Shown: positions 1 through 9,386, counted from the stretch's first letter. The stretch: 40,218 nt of DNA from Lachnospiraceae bacterium (GCA_014804425.1 JAAUZV010000006.1:1-40218), one strand, 5' to 3'. The notes: generated by a model not told the origin, from the sequence alone. Translations and numbers: made by a program.

Positions 1-314
1 ATCTTTTTACTACCCACTCCAAATAATCCTGTAGATACCACCCTGCTCATTGCCGATATTTTGGATGTTTTTGTCGATGAACAATATGGGCACTGAATGA
101 CCGGTATATAAAAGGGACTGTTGGGATCTTCCGTCGGATCGTATTTTGGCGCATTTTTTCTTTGCTCTGCCAGCTCTGTATCACAATCAGCATTATCCAG
201 ATATATTAGATTACATTTACATTCCATGCAATAGGCATTATATTCCTTTGATGTATCAAAAAAATACCACTTCTTGCACTTTGGACATTCATATATGTCT
301 TTATTTATAATCAT
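1..314 (-). CDS. Zinc-ribbon protein, partial (C-terminus beyond window)
   Basis: About 104 residues are visible, starting MIINKDIYECPKCKKWYFF and open to the left edge. It carries three visible cysteine pairs: CPKC near residue 10, CMEC near residue 31, and CPYC near residue 78. The tail, CPYCSSTKTSKISAMSRVVS, resembles small zinc-ribbon proteins I know from Firmicutes prophages and conjugative elements, which end in another CxxC that would lie outside the window. AGGAG lies 9 nt before the ATG and a good promoter precedes it. It is transcribed divergently from the tape measure gene only 88 bp away. The role is unknown; it is probably a moron or accessory gene of a mobile element. Zinc binding is inferred from the cysteine spacing only. 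Confidence 0.8.
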   Translation of the reverse strand, partial: MIINKDIYECPKCKKWYFFDTSKEYNAYCMECKCNLIYLDNADCDTELAEQRKNAPKYDPTEDPNSPFYIPVIQCPYCSSTKTSKISAMSRVVSTGLFGVGSKK

Positions 315-341
315 CGATTCTTACTCCTGTTTTTATGTTTC

Positions 342-370
342 ATTATACTTCTCCGCCAAATATAAATCAA
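342..370 (-). promoter_or_regulatory. Promoter of the zinc-ribbon gene
   Basis: Read on the minus strand, TTGATT (365-370) is separated by 17 bp from a perfect TATAAT (342-347), about 28 bp before the ATG at 314. No equally good plus-strand promoter is visible for the tape measure gene in the same 88-bp gap, so the tail module may be read from further upstream or from a promoter that is not sigma-A-like. Confidence 0.75.
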
Positions 371-402
371 GTGTATCTCCACAATACACCTAGGTTACTA
401 GT

Positions 403-3400
403 ATGATATTCAAAACCATAACAGATGACATAACGGGAGCAAATACATCTATTACATTATTGGGAAGCTCATTAAATGATTTCAAAGGAATCATAAATTC
501 CTTCAAACAGAATGGAATTAGAAACACTTTCGTAAATGCTTTCAAACAAAATAAAATCGTAAATGCTTTCAAACAAAATAAAATCGTAAATGCTTTCAAA
601 CAAAAAGGAATTGGAAACACATTATTTCATACGCCCTTAATCCACATTGATACAGCGGCCATAGATAAATATAACGATGCAATCCAATCTGGCCTCCCGT
701 TTGAAGAAGCACTTGCGGACGCAAGAAAAAATACCAACGCTGCTACACTTGCACTGATTGAATCCTCTGACGGCTTAGAAATTAAGACAGATAAAGTTAC
801 TGCTGTGCAAGACGCGTCCACGCTTGCAGCGAAAGCACAATCGTCTGCGTTCAAGGCACTCTCCGTCGCAGGAAACATGATTGCATTCACCCTCATTGTC
901 AAAGGCATTCAGGCAGTCTCCAAGGCAATCGACCAGTCTGTGAACCACAGCAAATATGTCATGGAAGCAATGGAAAATGCGCAGCAGTCAATCAAAGACG
1001 CACAAAACAACCTGAAAAACATTTCCGGTACCATCGCAGAAAACAAAGACAGATTTTTGGAATTGTCCGAAGGCGTAAACAGATTCTCTCAAAACATCAG
1101 ACTGTCTGAGGAAGACTATGCGGAATATCTTTCCATCTCAAACAAGCTCGCAGAAATATCACCATCCTTGATATCCGGATATACCGATCAGGGCGATGCT
1201 CTGCTCTACATCGGAGCCAATGCAGAAGAAACCGGCGAGAAGCTGAACCAAATTCTGGAAGCCGAAAAGACATTGGCGCAGCAGAACATGATCGCAAACA
1301 TGGATGATGTTGCGAACGGAATATATGATCAGGTCAAAAGCGCCGAGGACCGGATTGCGACATTGCAATATGAATTAGACCATTCCTCTAAAAAGAATGC
1401 TTCTTTAGAGTATCTTCATAATCTGATCAAGGATGTCAATGAAAACACCAAAATGATCAGTCTGGGTGTGGAAACAGGACTTGCCCTTGAAGAGATTCAA
1501 AAACTAAAAGAAGCAATCAAGAACTCCGGTGCGAGAATCGTCGACCATCCTACTTTCGACAACATGGAATTCTATGCCGGAGATTATGAGCTGGTCCAAG
1601 CCGCAATTGAAAAATTCTATGCACAGATAAGCTACACCAGAAGAAATGAAGCTGCCGCCTATATCAACGGTTTAAAGAAAGACATTCTGGAACAGGAAAA
1701 TACCATCAGAGGGGCCTATTCCCAAATCACTTCCAACCTGTCTGCCTGGGCAAAGAACACGTATGAATATGATTTTGTCGGTGAAGCGCAACAGAACCTG
1801 ATCGAAGCATTAATACCAAATCTGGATTGGAAAGCAATCAAAGCCGAAACAGGTGCGGCCTTTTCCAGCGCTGCTGAATATGAACAGTACATCAGAGAAA
1901 ACATCCTTACGCCTCTTATGAGTATCCCTGATGAATATCAAAATGAAGTAAATGAGAAATTTGCCCATTTACTTGAATTTAAAATTGACGACATCCATTT
2001 GGTTGACTTTGCTTCCGAACTGGAGGAATACCTCAATGACCTGGGGATAACAATTGATCTTACTCCATTGATATCGGATTCTAAAGAACTCAGGGAATGC
2101 TATGAGCAAATAACCAATGATGCCGCTTTCAGATTTATTGAAAACGGCAGCAAAAATTATGCCCTGTTGGATGCAGAACGAAAGACATTAGACGATTTTG
2201 CAATTCAGAACTCCATTAATACCAGAGATGAGATTGCCTTTTGGAATCAATGCCTGGAAGAATCGGAAACCGCCGAGGAGGCAATGCATAAATATTTAAC
2301 TTCTCCTCCCACAGTTCCCCTCTCCATCTCCGAAGCAGTAGACCGGATCGATACAAGATTAAGACCTGCACTCTCTTCCCTGCAATCTGCTTATCAGGAA
2401 ATCTTCTCGTTCGACGAGAATACAGGCGAAAAAATATTTACTCCTCTTAATGAAGCCGACGTTACAGATAAATTTAAGCCGGTATTGGATGCGTTACAGG
2501 ATCTGGATGAGATTGACGGGATCAACATAGACTATTCTGCCTATGATGATTTTGTATCCGTATTATGCGATACCGCTTCTGAGGGGGAAGACGTCCAGAA
2601 ACAATTTAACAAACTTGCAGCCTATATCATCAACGTTTCTGATTGCACTGACATGTCTGCTGAGTCATTTAACCTGCTTGCGGAATCTCTCGCTGAAATG
2701 GGCGTTACAAATGCTTATGAAGTACTAAACGATATTCTTGATCTGCAGGAATCTCTGGCAAATGAAAGCATAAATGTTGAAACGGCCATGAGCGGTGAAA
2801 CTGAAGCGCTACGCAATCTTACATTTGCAAGTGAGGAAACGGCAGAACATCTTATGGCATATTATGTTCAAAAGCAGATAGCAGAAAATCCGATCAGTAC
2901 ATTAAACGATATTCTTCAGCTTGAAAACCTATGCAATGCCCTTGGTGTTACCGGTGAGATGTACGAAACTGTCATTGCACTCAAAAATGCTATATCAGCA
3001 AAGGAAAGCGGCGCACATGCAAGTGGATTAGATGAATCGATTAAAGCTTATCAGAAAAAACTTTCCGAACTGGCTGCCGGATTTGGTACTTATAACTTTG
3101 ATTTTAATGGTGCAAACACGAAATCATCGTCCTCTTCCGGACAGGGTGCATCCAGATCCACCTCCGAAACCTTCGACTGGACCACCACTGCGATCAACCA
3201 TGTAGAAAAAGAAATCAAAGCTCTCGACGAAGTCGCAAATTCAGCCTACTCCACCTTCTCACAGAAAAACGAAGCACTCGCACAGGAAATCGGCAAAATC
3301 AGTGAGGAAATTGACCTCCAGCAGCAGGCCTATACTAATTACATGAACCAGGCCGAAGCCGTCGGTCTCTCCGACCACTACAAGAACCTCATTCAGAGCG

Positions 3401-5208
3401 GCTCACTCGGCATGGAAGACATTACCGACGAAGCCCTGCAGAACCGGATCAGCGAATACCAAAAATGGTATGACAAGGCACAGGAAACACAGGACAAGAT
3501 CAACGATCTCTATCAAAAGTCAAACGACCTGCACGTTACTTCTTACGAGAACTGTGTCGAAGAACTGGAAACCCTTCGCGACAGTCAGGCGATCTCCGAG
3601 CGCGAATATCTGGACCGCATGAATGTGCTCTGGGAGAAATACTACGCCAACCAGACCGAATATGCCGTTCAGGCAAAAGAAGCAAAGCTCAAGCTGCTCG
3701 ACGCCGAAAAAGATTACCTCGAATCCGTTGCAAACGCTGCGGCGGACATCCTTGGCGGACAAGCTGACGAGCTCAAAAACAGACAGGAATCCGAGATCGA
3801 ACTGCTCGAAGCCAAGAAAAAGCCACTTGAAGACCAGCTCGAGCTGCTGGAGGAACAAAAAGACAAAGAAGACCGCATCCTCGCCTTACAAAAAGCACAA
3901 TACGAATTAAAACGAGCGGAAAGCCAGCGCAGCAAACTGACCTATGTTGACGGACAGATGCAATACCGTGCCGACGAAACCAACATCCGTGACGCGAAAG
4001 ATGCTGTGGACGATGCCGAATACAACATCGTAAAAGCAGACATTCAGGATCGGATCAGCGCCTACGACAAAGAGATTGCCAAAATCAACGAACGCTACGG
4101 GGCAGAGATCGCAAACATAGAACGGCTCGAAAACGAATGGCAGAACGCACTCGCCTTACAGGAGCGCGCACAAAACTCTGTGAATTTCGAGAGCATGTTC
4201 GGCGAAGGCTCCATTGCAAAACTGCTCGCCGGCGACCTCTCCATGGTCAACACATGGAAACAGACCTACCTTAATACACTCGGCGCGATTGACATGGTAA
4301 GCAACGGCGCGATCGGTGAGACCACGGCCGGGTATGCAGAACTGTCAGGTTTGGATTTAAGCAATATCTCCGAACAGACCAGCGCAGTTGCATCCCAATT
4401 CAGCTCCGCTAACGATGCAGTAAACCGGCTCAGCACTTCCCTCGGTCTCGAACCGGCTAACGGTACTGCGGACGGCACTCTCCCGGCGCAGGCACAAACC
4501 GATGGTAATCCGCAGTCACTTGCCGGAGCGCTCCAAAATACTTACGACATTGCCGCCGAAGTATTGCCGGAAGAAGTAAAAATGATGAACGCGATCACAG
4601 AAGCGACCAATACTGCAATCGCTGCCATCAACGAATTAAAATCCACGATCGAATCCCTAAGCACCGTGTCCACAAATATTTCTGGTATGCCCATTTACGG
4701 CAACGCCTACGCTTCCGGTACCAAACGCGCGGAGAAAGGTCTTGCCCTTGTCGGCGAAGAAAAGCCCGAAGTCATTCTTACAAACGATAAAAAAGCATTC
4801 TTAGCAAAACAACCTACCCTGCTCAGTATGGAAGGCGGCGAAACCGTCTTTGACGGTGATGCCACAGCAAGAATGCTGAAAGCGCGCGGCTTTCGGCAGA
4901 TCACGGCGGACGAATTCCCACTACTGAAAGCATTTAGCTCCTACAGCCCGGATGAACTCCGGCAGAAATTTGCCCCCAATCTGGTCGGTCCTGCAACATC
5001 CGCGGCTTCCTCTGCGATGCAGAATGTCAATCATGCCGTCAATAACAGCTCCGTCAACAACGGACCATCCTACACGACAGGCGATGTCCACATCCACTGT
5101 CCCGGCATTACAAAGGACGAAGTGGCAAAACAGATTGGAGCAGAGCTGACGAACGTATTTAGCGGTTTGAGCCTGAAAGCTTATCAACGTGCGAATATCA
5201 CACGATAG
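403..5208 (+). CDS. Phage tail tape measure protein
   Basis: A 1601-residue protein that would set tail length and fill the tail tube. By the usual rule of about 0.15 nm per residue it would suit a tail near 240 nm. It has a repeat-rich N-terminus (residues ~30-65), one hydrophobic stretch near 150-175 (ALSVAGNMIAFTLIVKGI), and a long helical/coiled-coil body. Near 1150-1200 it has the ALQKAQYELKRAESQRSKL block followed by a tyrosine-containing loop, typical of Firmicutes tape measures. The C-terminus, near 1435-1500, has YASGTKRAEKGLALVGEEKP and a GGETVFDG segment, also typical. A TAG at 391 makes the ATG at 403 the first possible start, but its ribosome binding site is weak (AGG, 8 nt). Tape measure genes normally follow tail tube and chaperone genes. 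Here a divergent gene lies directly upstream. Confidence 0.9.
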   Translation: MIFKTITDDITGANTSITLLGSSLNDFKGIINSFKQNGIRNTFVNAFKQNKIVNAFKQNKIVNAFKQKGIGNTLFHTPLIHIDTAAIDKYNDAIQSGLPFEEALADARKNTNAATLALIESSDGLEIKTDKVTAVQDASTLAAKAQSSAFKALSVAGNMIAFTLIVKGIQAVSKAIDQSVNHSKYVMEAMENAQQSIKDAQNNLKNISGTIAENKDRFLELSEGVNRFSQNIRLSEEDYAEYLSISNKLAEISPSLISGYTDQGDALLYIGANAEETGEKLNQILEAEKTLAQQNMIANMDDVANGIYDQVKSAEDRIATLQYELDHSSKKNASLEYLHNLIKDVNENTKMISLGVETGLALEEIQKLKEAIKNSGARIVDHPTFDNMEFYAGDYELVQAAIEKFYAQISYTRRNEAAAYINGLKKDILEQENTIRGAYSQITSNLSAWAKNTYEYDFVGEAQQNLIEALIPNLDWKAIKAETGAAFSSAAEYEQYIRENILTPLMSIPDEYQNEVNEKFAHLLEFKIDDIHLVDFASELEEYLNDLGITIDLTPLISDSKELRECYEQITNDAAFRFIENGSKNYALLDAERKTLDDFAIQNSINTRDEIAFWNQCLEESETAEEAMHKYLTSPPTVPLSISEAVDRIDTRLRPALSSLQSAYQEIFSFDENTGEKIFTPLNEADVTDKFKPVLDALQDLDEIDGINIDYSAYDDFVSVLCDTASEGEDVQKQFNKLAAYIINVSDCTDMSAESFNLLAESLAEMGVTNAYEVLNDILDLQESLANESINVETAMSGETEALRNLTFASEETAEHLMAYYVQKQIAENPISTLNDILQLENLCNALGVTGEMYETVIALKNAISAKESGAHASGLDESIKAYQKKLSELAAGFGTYNFDFNGANTKSSSSSGQGASRSTSETFDWTTTAINHVEKEIKALDEVANSAYSTFSQKNEALAQEIGKISEEIDLQQQAYTNYMNQAEAVGLSDHYKNLIQSGSLGMEDITDEALQNRISEYQKWYDKAQETQDKINDLYQKSNDLHVTSYENCVEELETLRDSQAISEREYLDRMNVLWEKYYANQTEYAVQAKEAKLKLLDAEKDYLESVANAAADILGGQADELKNRQESEIELLEAKKKPLEDQLELLEEQKDKEDRILALQKAQYELKRAESQRSKLTYVDGQMQYRADETNIRDAKDAVDDAEYNIVKADIQDRISAYDKEIAKINERYGAEIANIERLENEWQNALALQERAQNSVNFESMFGEGSIAKLLAGDLSMVNTWKQTYLNTLGAIDMVSNGAIGETTAGYAELSGLDLSNISEQTSAVASQFSSANDAVNRLSTSLGLEPANGTADGTLPAQAQTDGNPQSLAGALQNTYDIAAEVLPEEVKMMNAITEATNTAIAAINELKSTIESLSTVSTNISGMPIYGNAYASGTKRAEKGLALVGEEKPEVILTNDKKAFLAKQPTLLSMEGGETVFDGDATARMLKARGFRQITADEFPLLKAFSSYSPDELRQKFAPNLVGPATSAASSAMQNVNHAVNNSSVNNGPSYTTGDVHIHCPGITKDEVAKQIGAELTNVFSGLSLKAYQRANITR
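534..606 (+). repeat. 27-nt in-frame tandem repeat inside the tape measure gene
   Basis: Two identical 27-nt units (534-560 and 561-587) and a third, diverging unit (588-606) encode the nonapeptide VNAFKQNKI. A degenerate copy (INSFKQNGI) precedes them from about 495. Identity at the DNA level points to recent slippage expansion. The length is a multiple of three, so the frame is kept. Confidence 0.9.
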
Positions 5209-5230
5209 TTCGGATTTCAGTCCCTTATCC

Positions 5231-5266
5231 CATCCCCCACACCCTGAAATACGGGTGCGGGGGATG
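5231..5266 (+). other. GC-rich stem-loop between tape measure and fibre genes
   Basis: CATCCCCCACACCC (5231-5244) pairs with GGGTGCGGGGGATG (5253-5266) across an 8-nt loop, with one A/C mismatch. No T-run follows, so it is not a standard terminator. It may stabilise the tape measure mRNA or set expression of the next gene. The ribosome binding site for the next gene follows 50 nt later. Confidence 0.65.
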
Positions 5267-5316
5267 GAAGAATCTTAGAAACGCTTACGCAATCTATTAT
5301 AACAGGAGGAACACCC

Positions 5317-6132
5317 ATGGAACCAACACGCAAACCAATTGACAAAGAATACTTAACATCTTCATTCCAAGATTTTGATTCTGCAGTATTAGAGCAAAAA
5401 TACCTGCAATCCAACGACGAACAGTTACATACACATGCCAATCAGGAAATACTGGATAAGCTGAATGTTTCCGATAACGGTACCTTACTATTTGATGGAA
5501 ATGAGATCAGTAATGAGAATACCGTTGACGTGTATACAAAAGAGGAAGCAGATGACAGATTTGCCACAAACGCAGCCGCCGATGCACTGGCACAGCGTGT
5601 TAAAGACTTAGAGGATGCGCCCTCAGAAGAAGTCACATCGGAAGATATTCAGGAAATGCAGACAGATATTCAGTCACTCAAAGTACAATTAGGTGAACAC
5701 ACCTTAGAATCAGACGTCCCTGAGAACGCCATATTTTCAGATATGACCGGAGCTACACAGACCCAAGCCGGTACGGCCGGATACGTCCCCGCCCCCGCCT
5801 CGGGTGCGCATATAGATTATTTGCGCGGCGATGGCACATGGCAGCCTGTTCTCGACTCGTTGGAAACGGTAATGGCAAACACACAGAGCGGATGTCTGGT
5901 AGGCGGACTCGCACTGAAAGAGGCTGTCGGAACCACGTTGACAGCAACACTCGCCGCAGGCGAAACAACACTGGTATTCACCGATGACAGCATTACGGAT
6001 GACAGTATGATCAACGTGTATACTGATCAGCATGGCATGACCCCATCCACAATCACGTATGAAAATGAGGCACTGACACTGACTTTTGATGCACAGGAGA
6101 CAGATATCCGTGTGAAAGTAAAAGTAAGTTAA
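5317..6132 (+). CDS. Tail fibre-like protein
   Basis: 271 residues, start supported by AGGAGG upstream (acaggaggaacacccATG). Residues ~38-66 (THANQEILDKLNVSDNGTLL) and the VYTKEEADDRF motif near 75 are common in Firmicutes phage fibre and receptor-binding proteins. TGATQTQAGTAGYVPAPASG followed by LRGDGTW (about 145-175) is the fibre motif often seen before a tip domain. The last ~70 residues (LTATLAAGETTLVFTDDSIT onward) form a small beta-rich domain repeated at the end of the 120-residue protein at 12593-12955. It probably contributes to host or surface binding at the tail tip. The placement directly after the tape measure, before the hub-like genes, is unusual. Function is inferred from motifs only. 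Confidence 0.75.
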   Translation: MEPTRKPIDKEYLTSSFQDFDSAVLEQKYLQSNDEQLHTHANQEILDKLNVSDNGTLLFDGNEISNENTVDVYTKEEADDRFATNAAADALAQRVKDLEDAPSEEVTSEDIQEMQTDIQSLKVQLGEHTLESDVPENAIFSDMTGATQTQAGTAGYVPAPASGAHIDYLRGDGTWQPVLDSLETVMANTQSGCLVGGLALKEAVGTTLTATLAAGETTLVFTDDSITDDSMINVYTDQHGMTPSTITYENEALTLTFDAQETDIRVKVKVS

Positions 6133-6224
6133 GACATATTATAGGTGTGATACCAGCTATGAACAAACCAACCAAATAACATGACAGCATGCGTCATCCG
6201 GAATGCTGAAGGAAAGGAATTGAT

Positions 6225-6566
6225 ATGCCATTTTACAGTAGTGATTTAAGTACGATCAAACCCAAAGTAACACAGTGGAAAACAAACCGTGGCGTTAGCA
6301 CAAATGTCGTGCTGACATTAATAAATGACGAAGGAATTGTTATTGTTGCAAATAATATGAAAGATTCCGGCAATTACAACTTTATCTTGATCGATAATGA
6401 CAATGTACTGACCGAGTTGTATTCTTCACAGCGTACATCCGACCCTCGCGGCGGAATGACCGTATACTCATTCAAGGGTGGAAAAGGAAAAACCATAGAA
6501 TTCCAAATTCCATTTCCAAACACCGACTGGGCTTATGGAGCAGTCAGCGCCTGCGAGATTTCGTAA
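6225..6566 (+). CDS. Small beta-rich tail-module protein
   Basis: 113 residues with AAAGGA 6 nt before the start. No family recognised. The sequence alternates hydrophobic and polar residues in a beta-sandwich-like way (VSTNVVLTLINDEGIVIVAN; YNFILIDNDN). It begins MPFYSSDL, similar to the starts of the next gene (MPYYLCDM) and of the gene at 11090 (MPFFRCGG). It is richer in A+T than the structural genes around it, which suggests an exchangeable cargo or tip gene. It might be a fibre tip or decoration protein; this is inference from position and composition. Confidence 0.6.
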   Translation: MPFYSSDLSTIKPKVTQWKTNRGVSTNVVLTLINDEGIVIVANNMKDSGNYNFILIDNDNVLTELYSSQRTSDPRGGMTVYSFKGGKGKTIEFQIPFPNTDWAYGAVSACEIS

Positions 6567-6673
6567 AACAGTATCTGTTCCGAGCTACGACGGTGTCATT
6601 TACAAACAATGCGCATTTCTAAAACTATATGATATGTGGCTTACTTAAAAAGAAGCAGAAAGGAGAAAAGAAC

Positions 6674-7027
6674 ATGCCCTATTATTTGTGCGATATGAGT
6701 GGGTTAAAATTGCCCGGCAGTATAACGCTTAGTGGAAGTGCATCGGCGATTTTGAATCCTTCAGTAGTGAAAAAAACTTCAACAAATCCGACAGTGTATA
6801 CAATCGGCGATTGCACTATCCCAACATTCGGATATCACTATGCTGATGTAACTAGTGGAACCATTGATTCAAAGTCAGGAAATAATATTGATATTTCCGG
6901 TAAGAACAATTTTGTATTCAATATAGGACGTGTTAATGTATCATTCTGGTATATACATCACAATGGCAGTGATGAGTATCCATATGGTAGCGCAACTGCC
7001 ACATGGACTATTGTGTTACACAATTAA
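6674..7027 (+). CDS. Small beta-rich tail-module protein, AT-rich
   Basis: 117 residues from the ATG at 6674, chosen because AAAGGAG lies 8-10 nt before it; an in-frame upstream start at 6629 lacks a site. No family recognised. The protein is rich in Ser, Thr, Gly and Asn with aromatic-ended strands (FVFNIGRVNVSFWYIHHNG; TATWTIVLHN), as in jelly-roll or Ig-like tip domains. Its N-terminus MPYYLCDMSGLKLPG echoes the neighbour's MPFYSSDLSTIKP. The low G+C and small size mark it, with its neighbour, as a likely recent addition between fibre and baseplate-like genes. Confidence 0.6.
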   Translation: MPYYLCDMSGLKLPGSITLSGSASAILNPSVVKKTSTNPTVYTIGDCTIPTFGYHYADVTSGTIDSKSGNNIDISGKNNFVFNIGRVNVSFWYIHHNGSDEYPYGSATATWTIVLHN

Positions 7028-7105
7028 AAGATAAAACAGAAATCAAAGTAAACAGCATCAGCTCCCCTTATCGCAGCCAATCACCTAACAAAGGAGGCGA
7101 CCACT

Positions 7106-7357
7106 ATCTCACATCAAGAAGAAATACTGAAAACAATGGAATCCATACTGCAAAAGAACGCCAATAACTACCCACAGAGCCGTGACGTCGCTTCTGTCAT
7201 CACCAATATCCATCAGGATCAATACGAGGTCCCAATAGAGGGCGCCGTTTATCTCGTCAAAAACGGCGTTGGGGTTCATCTGAACATCGGCGATCCCGTG
7301 TGGATTCACATACCGAACGGAAACATGACAGAAATGTTCATCATGGCAAAAAAATAA
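7106..7357 (+). CDS. OB-fold-like baseplate protein, apparent ATC start
   Basis: 83 residues if translation starts at ATC 7106, or 73 from the first ATG at 7136. AAAGGAGG at 7090-7097 ends 8 nt before ATC 7106 but nearly 40 nt before the ATG, and no other ribosome binding site precedes the ATG. The ATC start would give MSHQEEILKTMESILQKNAN. The rest (VEGAVYLVKNG-type strands, then IGDPVWIHIPNGNMTEMFIM) looks like a five-stranded barrel of the OB/SH3 kind, found in small phage proteins with a VGDxVxVxIPNG motif. It probably sits in the tail tip. Fold assignment is by pattern only. It lies upstream of the Fn3-like gene and should be co-transcribed with it. Confidence 0.65.
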   Translation: MSHQEEILKTMESILQKNANNYPQSRDVASVITNIHQDQYEVPIEGAVYLVKNGVGVHLNIGDPVWIHIPNGNMTEMFIMAKK

Positions 7358-7381
7358 ACGGAGGACGGTGAAAATGAAATC

Positions 7382-8440
7382 ATGCCAAAACCACAAATCA
7401 ATAAAATAACCCCATTTGATGCCCGTTACGACGCAGTCGTGTCCATGTCCTACCTCGGACATCTGCCGCACAGCAACCGGATCATCATCTATGACGCTGT
7501 TACCATGACCGTTGTTTATGATCAAACAAAAAGCGGCCTTGCATTAGAGCACACTATCCCGGCGGACACACTGACGAATGGAAAAAAATATGCCGTTCAG
7601 GGACAGGTGTCTGATTCTTTTCAGAATACGAGCCCGCTGTCCGACAAAGCGTATTTCTGGTGTCTTGCCACCCCGGCTTTTTATTTTCAGGATATCCAAA
7701 ATGACACTACCTTCCGCACCGCTTCCATTTATGCTCCCTTGATCTATGAACAGGAAAACGGCGAGGAAATCGACGAGTACCGCTTCTATCTATATGACGA
7801 CCTTAAAAATCTGCTCGTAGAAAGTGAAGCGCTCTTTACAACCGACAACATGAACTATGCCTACCGTGGACTGACAGACGACAGATTCTACTATATCCGT
7901 GCCGTCGGCTCCACGGTAAACGGAATCGCTTTGGACACCGGGTATATCAAAATTTTTATCAATTATGAAAATCCGAAAGATTATAAGCTCATTGACGCAC
8001 AGTGTAATGAACAGAACTCCGTCGTGACCTATCAGACAAACTTTGTTGTGATCAATCCCTCTGATACGGATACGCAGTACGAATACGACGACGGCTTCAT
8101 CAATCTGATCGACCGGACGCTGGTATACGATAAGAATTTCCAGATCACCGGCGATTTTACGCTGACCATCCGCGGAAGGGATCTATATCGGACCGCCACG
8201 ATCTTGAAATGCACAAACAACATCACAGATCTCACTCTCTCCTCTTACATCTATGACGATGACCGGATGCGGTACAAGCTTGCCGTCTCAAACGGGCTTT
8301 GCAATTATATTTTATACTCGGAGCCGCTCCTTCCTGACAAGGACGATATTGTGACCATCCACATCCGACGGATCAACTATGTCTACCGGCTAGAGTGCTT
8401 TGTTGAAAAAAATACAGCAGCAGGAGGTGAACAGATATGA
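7382..8440 (+). CDS. Tail protein with fibronectin III-like domains
   Basis: 352 residues. Residues ~5-95 and ~100-200 look like two Fn3-type beta-sandwiches (INKITPFDARYDAVVSMSYL; LTDDRFYYIRAVGSTVNG). The C-terminal ~150 residues look like a lectin or laminin-G-like sandwich (ITGDFTLTIRGRDL; DIVTIHIRRINYVYRLEC). It is probably an adhesive baseplate or side-fibre component. Start choice is uncertain: GGAGG at 7360-7364 is best spaced for an ATG at 7374, which is out of frame and closes after 11 codons. ATG 7382 is the first in-frame ATG. The stop overlaps the next start (ATGA), implying translational coupling. Confidence 0.7.
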   Translation: MPKPQINKITPFDARYDAVVSMSYLGHLPHSNRIIIYDAVTMTVVYDQTKSGLALEHTIPADTLTNGKKYAVQGQVSDSFQNTSPLSDKAYFWCLATPAFYFQDIQNDTTFRTASIYAPLIYEQENGEEIDEYRFYLYDDLKNLLVESEALFTTDNMNYAYRGLTDDRFYYIRAVGSTVNGIALDTGYIKIFINYENPKDYKLIDAQCNEQNSVVTYQTNFVVINPSDTDTQYEYDDGFINLIDRTLVYDKNFQITGDFTLTIRGRDLYRTATILKCTNNITDLTLSSYIYDDDRMRYKLAVSNGLCNYILYSEPLLPDKDDIVTIHIRRINYVYRLECFVEKNTAAGGEQI

Positions 8441-9366
8441 TTTTTTTAAGCAAAACGATGTTCTGCGCAGATGTGATGTCCGTCCCATGCACACCGACCG
8501 ATATGGATGATATTACAACCATCGCCTTATCGGACGGCTGGTATGATGACCTGAGAGTAACAAAAAATACAGCAGAACCGCTGTCCTCCGACGTAAACCG
8601 TTATTGGGACTGGGACACGATCTTACATGCAAAATTTAACGGAAATCCTTCTGCCGGAAACGTGGATTGGAATTTCCGGGAGGTATCCCATCTGCTGATC
8701 AAACGGAAAGCGGCAGACGAATTTCAATGGATCACGTTGGACGTGCGCAGTGTGTCCGCAATTGAAGATTTCAATCTGAAAAATATCGATCTGACCGCCG
8801 TTCCGAACCGGGAATATCAGTACGCCGCCGTTCCGATCATCAATGGCATGGAGGGCTTCTATTTTAAGGACGATGTAACCATAAGATCGCATTGTCTTTT
8901 CATCGCCGACCGCGGCGAAGTATGGTGCACCAACATTACGGATAACTACTTGGACAACACTTCCGTCGTACCGAACAGCGTTGTCACAACGATGTACGAC
9001 AGATACCCCACCATTGTCAGCAACAGCGCCGCCAATTATGAGGAGATCACCGTGAACGCGCAGTTCTTCCCTACCGGTGAAGATGAGTGTTCCGTTGAAA
9101 TCTATGACGATAAAAACCGGATCGAATACACCAAAAAGGCGAAGCTGTTTTTAAGAAACGGAAAGCCTAAAATCCTGAAAAGCGAGGACGGCAATGCTTA
9201 TTTAGTCTACATCCACCAGCCTCCGAGCGATACGGCGTCGGACACTTACCAAAACAGAAAGCTTTCGTTCGGCGCGGTCGAAATCGGCGACATCAACAGC
9301 GAAGAAGATTTATGGGAAGCCGGATTGATCTCGGAAACCGTAACCGAAGAATGGTGGAATCAATAA
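8437..9366 (+). CDS. Conserved tail/baseplate protein
   Basis: 309 residues, well-placed ribosome binding site AGGAGG 9 nt before ATG, overlapping the previous stop by 4 nt. No named family is certain. It starts MIFLSKTMFCADVMS and is acidic, with repeated strand-turn patterns and a YDRYPTIVSNSAANYEEITV segment in its second half that suggests a distal-tail ring or adapter role. Its place between the Fn3-like protein and the hub-like protein matches where Dit-type proteins sit in siphophage tail clusters. The link to Dit is positional inference, not sequence proof. Confidence 0.6.
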   Translation: MIFLSKTMFCADVMSVPCTPTDMDDITTIALSDGWYDDLRVTKNTAEPLSSDVNRYWDWDTILHAKFNGNPSAGNVDWNFREVSHLLIKRKAADEFQWITLDVRSVSAIEDFNLKNIDLTAVPNREYQYAAVPIINGMEGFYFKDDVTIRSHCLFIADRGEVWCTNITDNYLDNTSVVPNSVVTTMYDRYPTIVSNSAANYEEITVNAQFFPTGEDECSVEIYDDKNRIEYTKKAKLFLRNGKPKILKSEDGNAYLVYIHQPPSDTASDTYQNRKLSFGAVEIGDINSEEDLWEAGLISETVTEEWWNQ

Positions 9367-9386
9367 CATAAAAGGCGGTGATCAAT

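Noticed and set aside
1..400. Left attachment site matching tRNA-Thr
   Set aside because: No copy of the tRNA 3' sequence was seen at the left edge; it may lie outside the window.
9378..9386. GTG 9378 as start of the hub-like gene
   Set aside because: The GTG is part of the Shine-Dalgarno sequence itself, leaving no site for ribosome binding.
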